13,659 nt of DNA from CBDUXZ01 sp965371325 [NCBI: uncultured bacterium] (GTDB lineage: Bacteria > JAUYMQ01). The DNA is taken from NCBI GenBank assembly GCA_965371325.1, contig CBDUXZ010000014.1:1-13659 (forward strand), in the 5' to 3' direction. The position numbers and the translations under genes are program-made. The notes beneath the pieces are model-generated. The model searched no databases and had not been told where the DNA came from. It saw nothing but the letters and a program-made list of their open reading frames with translations. The stretch's first letter is position 1, and every line of letters begins with the position of its first letter. Of the stretch, positions 1 through 8,245 are shown one piece after another.

Positions 1-140
1 GCCTCGCCGGCGCGCGCGGCGTCCTTGTCCACCACTGCGACGAGCCGCGCCTCGGGGATATGTGCATACTTCTCGGCATGGAAGCGCCCGAGGTGCCCCA
101 CTCCGACAACGGCATAGCGCTTGGGAACGTCCAGGCTCAC
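1..140 (-). CDS. Gfo/Idh/MocA-family oxidoreductase, N-terminal part only
   Basis: Only the first 46 residues are present; the gene runs off the left edge. The frame starts at a GTG (138-140) and contains a Rossmann nucleotide-binding signature, GVGHLGRFHAEKY at residues 13-25, followed by a second strand ending VAVVDKD (residues 34-40), whose acidic residue normally contacts the NAD(P) ribose. This is the standard start of Gfo/Idh/MocA dehydrogenases. GTG is the likely start: a GAGG stands about 5 bases upstream, the same frame has a stop at 156-158, and no other usual start lies between. It begins 7 bases after the lpxI stop, so it is probably cotranscribed. A MviM-like oxidoreductase between lpxI and lpxB is, from memory, common in Deltaproteobacteria. 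Its substrate is unknown; a sugar-nucleotide role is inferred from context only. Confidence 0.85.
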   Translation of the reverse strand, partial: MSLDVPKRYAVVGVGHLGRFHAEKYAHIPEARLVAVVDKDAARAGE

Positions 141-147
141 CCTTTCC

Positions 148-993
148 TCAGCTCTTCACGGGCGGGCTGTCCAGCGCGACAATGGCGATCCCCGCATCAT
201 CGGCCATCCGGCAGATCTCCTCGCGGTCGATTACGAGCGTCTTGCCCGCCTCCATGGCCAGAACCGCGGCCCCGGCCTCGATAAGCGCCCCTATCGTCCT
301 GGGGCCTATCACCGGAAGATCGAAGCGGACATCCTGATCGGGCCGCGACACCTTGACCACGACCGTCCCCTCACCCCCCAGCTCTCCGCCCCGGCGGATG
401 GCCGCGTCGGTCCCCTCGGCGGCTTCCACCGCGACGATGGCGCGCCGCTTTACGACGACGGTTTGTCCGATTGCGAGATCCGAAATCGCCTTCGCCATGC
501 GCCACCCGAAGGAGACGTTCTCTTTTTCCTCCTCGTTGAGATCGCGCTTTGTCAGTACACCCGGTCGCGCCACCTGGTCATCCAGAAGAAGGGTCGCCTC
601 CCGCAGATCCAGCCCGGACTTCTCCAGAACATCGGCGACCGCGCCGAGAATGCTCTCCCCACGCCGGTCGGCCATTAGAGCGAGCAACTCCAGCACGAGG
701 GGATCGGCTTTGAGCTCTTCCCAATCGCCGAACACATGGCGAAGGCGGAGCTGTCCCGCCATGACCACGTCCTTGCAACCGGCGTTCTTGAGGAATTCGA
801 TCATGCCCGTAAGCTGCCCGACGTGGAACCACGCGATCCGGTCCACGCATTGCGCAAGCGCCGGATCGGTCTCTTCCGTTATCGCGACAGTCGCCAGGTT
901 GACGCCGCGCGCACGCGCGGCCTCGGCCAGCACGAAGGGGAGACGCCCGTTGCCGGCTATGAGTCCGAGAGTTTGCGGGACAGGGGAGGTCAC
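148..993 (-). CDS. lpxI: UDP-2,3-diacylglucosamine pyrophosphatase LpxI
   Basis: A 281-residue protein of the LpxI (DUF1009) family, full length. LpxI hydrolyses UDP-2,3-diacylglucosamine to lipid X and UMP at the cytosolic face, the fourth lipid A step, replacing the unrelated LpxH. Seen in the sequence: an N-terminal LGLIAGNGRLP segment (residues 9-19) and the C-terminal QDVRFDLPVIGP motif (residues 220-231). Its Asp225 coincides with the aspartate I recall as essential in Caulobacter LpxI. The start is GTG at 991-993, overlapping the lpxA stop as GTGA, which suggests translational coupling; no strong Shine-Dalgarno sequence precedes it. No other LpxI-type or LpxH-type gene is in the window. 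Identification is firm from motifs and neighbours. Confidence 0.95.
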   Translation of the reverse strand: MTSPVPQTLGLIAGNGRLPFVLAEAARARGVNLATVAITEETDPALAQCVDRIAWFHVGQLTGMIEFLKNAGCKDVVMAGQLRLRHVFGDWEELKADPLVLELLALMADRRGESILGAVADVLEKSGLDLREATLLLDDQVARPGVLTKRDLNEEEKENVSFGWRMAKAISDLAIGQTVVVKRRAIVAVEAAEGTDAAIRRGGELGGEGTVVVKVSRPDQDVRFDLPVIGPRTIGALIEAGAAVLAMEAGKTLVIDREEICRMADDAGIAIVALDSPPVKS

Positions 994-1769
994 CGCACCA
1001 GACCGCGCGTGGAATCACCGCGGATGAACTTCATCATCCTGTCGACCTCCGGTGCGCCCGAAAGCTCGCGCTCCACCTGCGCAAGCCTCTCCTTGAAGAG
1101 GAGCTTTCCGCGGAAGAGGATGTGATAGGCCTTCTTGATGTTGGAGATCTGGGCATCGGTCAGGCCGTTGCGCTTGAGGCCCACGCCGTTGAGCCCGACG
1201 AGTTTCGCATGGTCGCCCTGAACGATGCAGTAGGGAGGGATATCCTGGGCCACCATGGAGCCCGCCGCCGTCATCGCCATCGTACCTATGCGGATAAACT
1301 GGTGAATGCCGGAGAGAGCGCCCAGAACGACGCTGTCCTCAATCTGGACATGGCCCCCGAGATGGGTTCCGTTGGCCATAATGATGTTGGTCCCCAGGAA
1401 ACAGTCATGGGCGACGTGCACGCCGATCATGAGGAGACAGTTCGAGCCGACCACGGTAACGCTCCCGCCCCCCGCGGTCCCCGGGTGAAGCGTCGCGGTT
1501 TCGCGAATGACCGTTCCGTCGCCGATTTTGAGAATGGTCTTCTCTCCACGGAACTTGAGATCCTGCGGGGCAAGTCCGACGGAAGCGAAGGGGTAGATCT
1601 GCACATCGGCGCCGATCTCCGTCCAGCCATCGATGGCGGCGTGGCTTACCACGACGCATCGATCGCCCATCTTCACGTTCGGGCCGACGGTCGTGTAGGG
1701 ACCGATGCGCACCCCCTCGCCCAGCTGGGAGTCCTTATGCACGATGGCGGTCGGATGGATGTCCGTCAT
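990..1769 (-). CDS. lpxA: Acyl-ACP--UDP-N-acetylglucosamine O-acyltransferase LpxA
   Basis: LpxA, 259 residues, catalyses the first lipid A step: transfer of a 3-hydroxyacyl chain from ACP to the 3-OH of UDP-GlcNAc, as a cytosolic left-handed beta-helix trimer. The N-terminal two-thirds show hexapeptide repeats (for example GEGVRIGPYTTVGPNV at 18-33). The conserved GVHVAHDC (116-123) holds the catalytic base His121 (E. coli His125); His140 and His156 match E. coli His144 and His160. The C-terminus ends in the family's STRGL(V/I)R helix. ATG at 1767-1769 shares one base with the fabZ stop (TAATG), with GAGAG just upstream. An open frame extends 42 codons further upstream but lies inside fabZ and has no LpxA homology. 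The residue matching the E. coli acyl-chain ruler Gly173 is Ala169. Confidence 0.97.
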   Translation of the reverse strand: MTDIHPTAIVHKDSQLGEGVRIGPYTTVGPNVKMGDRCVVVSHAAIDGWTEIGADVQIYPFASVGLAPQDLKFRGEKTILKIGDGTVIRETATLHPGTAGGGSVTVVGSNCLLMIGVHVAHDCFLGTNIIMANGTHLGGHVQIEDSVVLGALSGIHQFIRIGTMAMTAAGSMVAQDIPPYCIVQGDHAKLVGLNGVGLKRNGLTDAQISNIKKAYHILFRGKLLFKERLAQVERELSGAPEVDRMMKFIRGDSTRGLVR

Positions 1770-2263
1770 TATGTTCTCTCTGATTTGGTGCGGGCCGCGC
1801 TGAGGCCCCATTCGCCCTTCGACGTGAGGCCCGCGATGAGAAGCGCTTCCGCCGCCTTCTCCTCCCCCACCCAGGCGTAGGCCTGGAACCGCCACACGGG
1901 ATCGCGGCGCTGAACTATCCTCACCTCGATGCGCAGAGAATCGCCCGGAGAGACCGCCCGGCGAAACCGCGTCTTGTCGATCCCGAGAAGGGCCATGCCG
2001 CTGCTCCTCACTGCCTCAGGCGCGGTCGCATGAGTCAGCACCCCCGCGACCTGCGCCATGCATTCGATGATCGCCGCGCCGGGCATGAGGGGCCGCCCCG
2101 GAAAGTGCCCCTCCAAAAACGGATCATCGGGGCGCACGTCCTTGAATCCCACGGCGTACTCCCCCGGCTTCACCTCGGTGATGCGCTCGATCAGAAGCGC
2201 GGGCGGCCGATGGGGGAGTACTTCGGCGATCCGATCCTGATCCATGGGCGGGGGGGGCAGCAT
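1769..2263 (-). CDS. fabZ: 3-hydroxyacyl-[ACP] dehydratase FabZ
   Basis: FabZ dehydrates 3-hydroxyacyl-ACP to trans-2-enoyl-ACP in fatty acid elongation and competes with LpxA for 3-hydroxyacyl-ACP, which explains their adjacency. The hot-dog fold signature is present: LPHRPPALLIER (16-27), then EGHFPGRPLMPG (51-62) with catalytic His53, and IIECMAQ with Glu67. I chose ATG 2261-2263 (164 residues) because it lies 7 bases after the skp stop with AGAGG just upstream. An ATG at 2284 overlaps skp and lacks a ribosome binding site; an ATG at 2243-2245 is a second possibility, since homology starts about there. Codons 3-5 sit on a run of eight C on the coding strand. The C-terminal tail after residue 145 is longer than usual and not conserved. 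Confidence 0.95.
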   Translation of the reverse strand: MLPPPPMDQDRIAEVLPHRPPALLIERITEVKPGEYAVGFKDVRPDDPFLEGHFPGRPLMPGAAIIECMAQVAGVLTHATAPEAVRSSGMALLGIDKTRFRRAVSPGDSLRIEVRIVQRRDPVWRFQAYAWVGEEKAAEALLIAGLTSKGEWGLSAARTKSERT

Positions 2264-2270
2264 AATCCTC

Positions 2271-2816
2271 TTACTTCTTTCCATTCGTCGTCACCGGATT
2301 CGGCAGCTTGTTCATCTCCCGTACCACCTCATCCGTGATGTCGATCGATTCGGCAGCGAAGAGCACCGACTTCTTTTCGAGAACCAGCATGTACTCGCCG
2401 CGGCCGCCGACTTTTTGAACGACCTTGAGCAGCGTGGCCACAATCTTGTTGGTGAGCAGCGAGTCCTCTCTCCGAAGGTCTTCCTGGGAATCCTTCACGA
2501 GCCGCTGATAGTCTCGGTACTTCTCCCGGTAGGCCGCCTCCCTGGTTCTCCGACTCTCGTTGTCGAGGGAGGCAGCGCTCTTTTCGAGCCCGTCGCGCAT
2601 CCGCGTGAGCTCCCCCTCCTCGGCCTCGATCCGCCGCGTGAGGTTTTCGAGCTTGCGGGTAAACTTGGCCTTGGCCGTCTTTCCCGCTTCGCAGTCGGTG
2701 AACGCACGTTCCATGTTCACAAAGGCGATTTTCTTATCTTCGGCGAACGCCGGTGGGGCGCTTACCCAGGCGAGCAGGATAAGTGCGAACACAGGGATCA
2801 GGTATCTGCCTGGCAT
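2271..2816 (-). CDS. skp: Skp/OmpH-family periplasmic chaperone
   Basis: A 181-residue secreted protein. A signal peptide is plain: MPGR, a hydrophobic stretch (residues 5-18) and a PPAFA signal-peptidase I site, giving a mature start at EDKK. The mature N-terminus KKIAFVNMERAF matches the OmpH/Skp opening strand, followed by a long charged, heptad-like coiled-coil region (about residues 50-120) that forms the tentacles in Skp. Skp holds unfolded outer membrane proteins in the periplasm for BamA, encoded 65 bases upstream. ATG 2814-2816 is preferred: GGGAG (2825-2829) lies 8 bases before it. An in-frame TTG at 2847-2849 would add 11 residues before the signal peptide and has no clear ribosome binding site. 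lpxD, often between skp and fabZ, is absent. Confidence 0.93.
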   Translation of the reverse strand: MPGRYLIPVFALILLAWVSAPPAFAEDKKIAFVNMERAFTDCEAGKTAKAKFTRKLENLTRRIEAEEGELTRMRDGLEKSAASLDNESRRTREAAYREKYRDYQRLVKDSQEDLRREDSLLTNKIVATLLKVVQKVGGRGEYMLVLEKKSVLFAAESIDITDEVVREMNKLPNPVTTNGKK

Positions 2817-2881
2817 ACGAGAGGCTCCCTTCCGTCCCGATGACGACAAAAATACGGGGACGAAGTAGTTAGCAGTTCATT

Positions 2882-5800
2882 TCAGAACGGACTACCCACG
2901 CTGAATTCGAAGACGGAGGATTCCTCCCCTTCCTCGCGATCCAGCGGAACACCCCATTCCAAGCGGAGCGGGCCGAAGGGGGAGCGCCACCGCACCCCGA
3001 CGCCTGCGCTCGTCCGGAAATCACTCGGGTCGATGTCCACCCCCTCCGCGAAGGCCTGCCCGGCATCGAAGAAGATCAGGCCGCCCAGCCCCGCCTTGCG
3101 ATTCAGGGGGAACTGGTACTCGAAGTTGAAGAGGGCGAACTTGTTCCCGCCGATCACTTCCGTCTCTTCGCGATCGACAATGCCATTCCCGTTGAAGTCG
3201 GACACCACGTACTGGGTAGCGCCGTTCAGCCGTGAATCGCCGCTGCCAGCGCCAACGCCCCCCGAATCCACGCTCGACAGCTGGACAGGCTGCATAATCG
3301 CCCTGCGCGGACCGAGCGAACGGGCCTCAAAGCCACGAACGGAGTTCAGACCACCGAGGAAGAAGCGCTCCGTGATGGGAAGGAGCTGATCACTGTCGAG
3401 CACCGAGAGCGGGAACGTCGTATTACGCTGGGCCGGGGATCCGACTTCGAAGACGACGTTCGCGGGGACCGATATCTCCTCCCGCCCTTCTCCGCAACCT
3501 CTACAGACCGGGGGCTTGAAGCCTTCCGACGGCGCCGTCCCCGCGTCCGTAACCGCCTCATTCAGATCGAAATCGTCCAGATCGTTATCGGCTTCCGCGC
3601 CCCCCGCGCGCACGTTCACGGCGATGGTGGACTCCCAGGGAAAAAGGCGGAAGGGGAACCACCAGGTGGCCCTCCCCTCGACCTTCGTGAATTTGTTGTC
3701 ACTCACCCCACCGCCCGCAGCTTCAAATCCGAGGCTGAAGAGCGATCCGCGGTGCGGGTCAATCCGATCGTCCCGCGTATCACGTATGACGGTCGGGGTG
3801 AACGCCCCCGTGATGGCGCCGCCGCGCAGGTCTTCGCGGATGAGGAGCGCCGTGGCGTCGAAGCCCAGCTCGTCGACCTCCAGATCCTCAAAGTTGTAAC
3901 CGAGAAAAAAGCGCGTGTTGTCGAATATCGGGTAGCCCACACTCACGCTCCCCCCCCGCGCCTGCCGGGTGAAGTCGTTGAACTCGCGCCTGTCGGCGAA
4001 GGCGCTGATACTCGTGCTCCACTCGCTGCCCATGAAGTAGGGGTTCGCCCATCGGATGTTGACGTCGCTGCGCCTACCGCCGATATCCGCCGCGAGGGCG
4101 AGCTGCTGGCCGCGGCCAAAAAGATTCTGCTGCTGAATCTGAACAGCGAAAATGAACGCGTCCACCGAGCTGAAGCCGGCGCCGAAACTGAAAGATCCCG
4201 TGGGCCGCTCCTTGACCCCCACGGTGAGATCGAGCTGATCTCCGGTCGACCCCACCCGCGTGCTCACCGTGACATCCTCGAAGAAACCAGTCGCCTTCAC
4301 GCGGTTCTTCGACAGCTCGACGGCGGAGTCGTTGTACAGCCCTCCTTCCGTCACCGCCACCTGCCGGCGAATGACGGAGTCGCGGGTCTTCGTGTTGCCA
4401 ACGATGTCTATGTCCTCGAAATAGATCAGCCGCCCCTTCTCCACGTCGTAGGTGATGTCGACCGTTTTCTCCTGATCGTTGACATCCGTGAGCGGTGTCA
4501 CGTTGGCGTAGAAGAATCCACGATTCGAGTATCGCTGTGTCAGTCCTTCGATGTCGCCGGTCATGCGCTGGCGGTTGAAGATCTCGCCCTTCCTGAGCCT
4601 GAAATGCTGGCGGACCGCTTCCCTGTCCAGAAATTCATCCCCGTTCACGTCGACCCGTCCGACTCTGTATGCGTCCCCTTCAACAATCGGTACGCTGACG
4701 AACAACCATTCCTGGTCGTGCGTCACCTCCGGCTCGCCAACCTCGGCCCTGAGGTGGCCCCTGTCGAGGTAGTAGTCCGAAACACGCTTCAGATCCTCGA
4801 AGAAGAGGGGTTCCTGATAGATGCCCCTGTTCGTGAAGCGGCTCAGGATGGGGGCGAGCAATCCCCACTTCTTTGTCTTCATCACGCTGCGGAGCTGGCG
4901 GTCGCTGAACTTCTCGTTCCCGGAGAACTCAACGCGCTTGAGCTTCAGCTTGTTCCCCTCCGTGATGTCGAAGGTGACGGCCGCACTGGTTTCATCCACC
5001 TGCAGGAGGCTGTACTTCACCGATGCGAGATAGTAGCCGGACTGGGAGTAGAACGACTGAATCCGTTGTTGATCCTGGTAGAGACCCTTGAAATCGAGCG
5101 TCTCGTTCGGCTTGATCGTCAGAATTTCGTCGAGCTTGTCCTTTTTGATGTGGCGGTTCCCGGCGTAGTTGATCGATCGGATGATCGGATTTTCCGCCAC
5201 GATGAAGGTGATGATCTTCCCCCCGGGCGTCTGGCGCAGGTCGACCTGGACGTCGCGGAAGTAGCCCATCCGGTAAACGTTCCGAACGTCATCCTGAAGC
5301 GCCTCGGTTGTGAAGGGGTCGCCGGGCTGCAGGGCGATCTTTATGCGAATGGTCTCTTTCTCGATGCGTGAGTTACCTGTTACGCGAACCTCCGATACGC
5401 GCTCACTCTGGGGAACGCTGACCGTGGCCTTTGGGCCCCTCCCGGTCGTTATGCGGTAGGTGAGAATGCGCCCCTCGGGGCCGTCGGTCACCCGCACCTC
5501 GACGTCACGCACCTCGTCGCGCTGGAGTATCCGCCGAATGTCTTCCCCCAGGGCCGGCTCGGAGAATGTCTCACCCACGCGGCTCCGGAGCGACAGAAGG
5601 ACTTCGTCCTCTTCCCCCTCGCGGGCCCCCTGGATCTGGATCTCGGCGATCATGGCGGGATAGCCCTCTTCCGCTTCCAGCGGCGGCGCCGGTGGAGGAA
5701 GGGCCACGATGTTCGCGATCTTGTCGGCCACCTCCTGGATCTTCGGGACGATGGCGTCATCGCCGCGCGCCAGCGAGTAAATGCGGCCCGCCGTCGAGGC

Positions 5801-6229
5801 CGATCTGACTCCCCAGACTTTCACGTCGAGGGAGTAGTTGGTGCCGGACTTCGTGATGCTCCCGAGCACCACATAGTCAGCGTCGAGCTTCTCCCCGACC
5901 TCTTGCACCCGCCGCTCCGCCATCGCCTTCGACGCGGCATCACCCACCGCCTCGAGCACGAGATACTTCTCCACAACGGTGATACCGCCGTGTTGCTCGA
6001 GTCGCGAACTCAGCAGATCCATCGCGGCCGCCTGCAGATGGCTCAACCGCTCCGGCTCGCTCACCTCGAAGGGAAGCACGGCCAGGACGACACGGGTGGC
6101 TGCGGCCTGGGGGGAGGCATCTTCGAGAGCCAGGGCCTGCGGAACGCCAAAGAGCGTCCCGGCAACGATCAGGCAGAGCCCGATCCTCGCCGCCATGGAT
6201 CTCAACGCCCTTGACGGTGCCTGCGTCAT
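2882..6229 (-). CDS. bamA: Outer membrane protein assembly factor BamA with extra N-terminal domain
   Basis: A 1115-residue Omp85 protein, about 300 longer than E. coli BamA, which inserts beta-barrel proteins into the outer membrane. Order: signal peptide (1-34, QALA cleavage site); a TolB/CsgG/FlgO-like domain (about 46-175; AVLPFE at 50-55, ADYVVLGSITKSG at 117-129); six POTRA-like repeats (about 193-264, 277-347, 348-426, 427-519, 520-598, 599-674); a 16-strand-type barrel with FFLGGLNSVRGF (956-967), whose VRGF is the Omp85 hallmark, and a C-terminal aromatic beta-signal ending in Phe. Odd points are a CxxC (909-912) and an EF-hand-like loop (1011-1022). ATG 6227-6229 follows the lolD stop by 6 bases, with GAGGTG overlapping that stop. 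An ATG at residue 12 would also leave a normal signal peptide. Confidence 0.97.
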   Translation of the reverse strand: MTQAPSRALRSMAARIGLCLIVAGTLFGVPQALALEDASPQAAATRVVLAVLPFEVSEPERLSHLQAAAMDLLSSRLEQHGGITVVEKYLVLEAVGDAASKAMAERRVQEVGEKLDADYVVLGSITKSGTNYSLDVKVWGVRSASTAGRIYSLARGDDAIVPKIQEVADKIANIVALPPPAPPLEAEEGYPAMIAEIQIQGAREGEEDEVLLSLRSRVGETFSEPALGEDIRRILQRDEVRDVEVRVTDGPEGRILTYRITTGRGPKATVSVPQSERVSEVRVTGNSRIEKETIRIKIALQPGDPFTTEALQDDVRNVYRMGYFRDVQVDLRQTPGGKIITFIVAENPIIRSINYAGNRHIKKDKLDEILTIKPNETLDFKGLYQDQQRIQSFYSQSGYYLASVKYSLLQVDETSAAVTFDITEGNKLKLKRVEFSGNEKFSDRQLRSVMKTKKWGLLAPILSRFTNRGIYQEPLFFEDLKRVSDYYLDRGHLRAEVGEPEVTHDQEWLFVSVPIVEGDAYRVGRVDVNGDEFLDREAVRQHFRLRKGEIFNRQRMTGDIEGLTQRYSNRGFFYANVTPLTDVNDQEKTVDITYDVEKGRLIYFEDIDIVGNTKTRDSVIRRQVAVTEGGLYNDSAVELSKNRVKATGFFEDVTVSTRVGSTGDQLDLTVGVKERPTGSFSFGAGFSSVDAFIFAVQIQQQNLFGRGQQLALAADIGGRRSDVNIRWANPYFMGSEWSTSISAFADRREFNDFTRQARGGSVSVGYPIFDNTRFFLGYNFEDLEVDELGFDATALLIREDLRGGAITGAFTPTVIRDTRDDRIDPHRGSLFSLGFEAAGGGVSDNKFTKVEGRATWWFPFRLFPWESTIAVNVRAGGAEADNDLDDFDLNEAVTDAGTAPSEGFKPPVCRGCGEGREEISVPANVVFEVGSPAQRNTTFPLSVLDSDQLLPITERFFLGGLNSVRGFEARSLGPRRAIMQPVQLSSVDSGGVGAGSGDSRLNGATQYVVSDFNGNGIVDREETEVIGGNKFALFNFEYQFPLNRKAGLGGLIFFDAGQAFAEGVDIDPSDFRTSAGVGVRWRSPFGPLRLEWGVPLDREEGEESSVFEFSVGSPF

Positions 6230-6235
6230 TACACC

Positions 6236-6910
<675 letters not shown>

Positions 6911-6950
6911 ATGATAACACAGCCTCCGTGGGGGTCCAAAAGTTCACCCA

Positions 6951-8243
6951 CTATTCGGTCCTTAGCCCTTCCACGGGATCGACACGGCTGGCCTGCCAGC
7001 TTGGAAACAGGGTGGCAAGCACGCTTGCGGCGAGCGCCGCTGCCAGTATGAGCGTGAGCTGGGCGGGCTCGAGCCGCGCGGGGAGCTGCGAGAGGTTGTA
7101 GACATCGGGTGGAAGCGGGTTAAAGCCGACCAGCCGCTCCACGGCGAGCTGCAGCTTCTCGATGTTCGCCACCGTGTATAGCCCGAGGGCAAGTCCGGCG
7201 GTGATCCCGCCCCCGCCGATGAGCAGCCCCTCGATAAGGAAAATCCGGCTGATCCCGCCGTTCGTCGCCCCCATCGTCTTCAGAATGGCGATGTCCTTGT
7301 GCTTCTCCATCACCATCATGACGAGCGTGCTGATTATCCCGAAGGCGGCCACGGCCACGAGGAAGATCAGGATGATCGTCATCGTGACTTTCTCGGTTCG
7401 GAGGGCGCTGAAAAACGTCGGGTTGAACTCCGTCCAGGCCCGCGCATTGAAGGGGAAAAGGAGCACATCCTCGATTGCCCGCGCTACCCGGCCCGCCTCG
7501 AATACCCCGACGGTCTTCACCTCGATTCCCGACGCCACGCGGCCGGTGCCGAGGAAATCCTGCGAGTTCTCGAGGGAGAGATAAGCCACCTGCGCATCGA
7601 ACTGGTAGAAGCCCGACCTGAAAAGGCCGACCACCCGGTAGCGCCGGTACTTCGGAGAAGGACCGGCGGGCGTGAGGCGGCCGCCGAAGGGTGAGACGAC
7701 GACGAGGGTTTCGTTCATGCGCACGTTCAGGAGCGCCGCCAGCTCCTCGCCAATAATCATCCCGGGATACTGCTTCGGCGCTTCCGCCTCCCCGTCATCC
7801 ACGGGCGCGAGGGGAGGTGGCTTCGTCAACCAGGAGATATCACCTTGGACGAGATCGTTCCGGATGTTCGTCACGCCCGGCGCAAGCTCAGGGTCAATCC
7901 CTTTCAGTTCCACGCCAATCACGCCGGACTCCGAGCGGAGCATGACCTGGGAGAGCTGAAAAGGGGCGGCCGCGACTACCCCCGGCACGTCCGCCATCTT
8001 CTCGAGCACCTCGGTGTATCGATCCATGGCACCGTCCACGCGCGTGATAATCACGTGGGCGTTTGCGCCGATAATCTTGTCGCGCCACTGCTCCTCGAAG
8101 CCGTTCATCACCGAGAGCACGGTGATCATCACCCAGACGCCCAGCGCCACACCGAGAAGCGTGATGGCGCTCGTGATGGAAATGAAGGTCTGCTTGCGTC
8201 TTGCGAACAGGTACCGCATCGCGATGAACCACTCGTAAGGCAA
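6951..8243 (-). CDS. lolC: Lipoprotein-releasing ABC transporter permease, LolC/LolE family
   Basis: A 430-residue inner membrane permease with the usual plan: transmembrane helix (about 23-45, ending LSVMNGFE), a large periplasmic domain (about 50-280), and three C-terminal helices (about 289-312, 334-360, 395-415). The cytoplasmic EKHKDIAILKTMGA segment (313-326) is the coupling-helix region that docks on LolD. The LTPAGPSPKYRR stretch (190-201) aligns with the E. coli LolC hook that binds LolA. Only one permease gene is present, so it may act as a homodimer (LolF-like); a second copy elsewhere cannot be excluded. The start is TTG 8241-8243, two bases after lysS, with GGGAG (8250-8254) at 6 bases. 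Homology covers the PYEWFIAMRYLFARRKQ start, so a start at the ATG of residue 9 is less likely. Confidence 0.94.
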   Translation of the reverse strand: MPYEWFIAMRYLFARRKQTFISITSAITLLGVALGVWVMITVLSVMNGFEEQWRDKIIGANAHVIITRVDGAMDRYTEVLEKMADVPGVVAAAPFQLSQVMLRSESGVIGVELKGIDPELAPGVTNIRNDLVQGDISWLTKPPPLAPVDDGEAEAPKQYPGMIIGEELAALLNVRMNETLVVVSPFGGRLTPAGPSPKYRRYRVVGLFRSGFYQFDAQVAYLSLENSQDFLGTGRVASGIEVKTVGVFEAGRVARAIEDVLLFPFNARAWTEFNPTFFSALRTEKVTMTIILIFLVAVAAFGIISTLVMMVMEKHKDIAILKTMGATNGGISRIFLIEGLLIGGGGITAGLALGLYTVANIEKLQLAVERLVGFNPLPPDVYNLSQLPARLEPAQLTLILAAALAASVLATLFPSWQASRVDPVEGLRTE

Positions 8244-8245
8244 GG

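Noticed and set aside
2817-2881. A separate promoter between bamA and skp
   Set aside because: The 65-base gap is relatively AT-rich in part, but I found no pair of -35 and -10 elements with acceptable spacing.
3752-5371. A 539-codon open frame on the plus strand, opposite bamA
   Set aside because: It is antisense to a clearly real bamA, has no recognisable family, and is a typical shadow of high-GC coding sequence.
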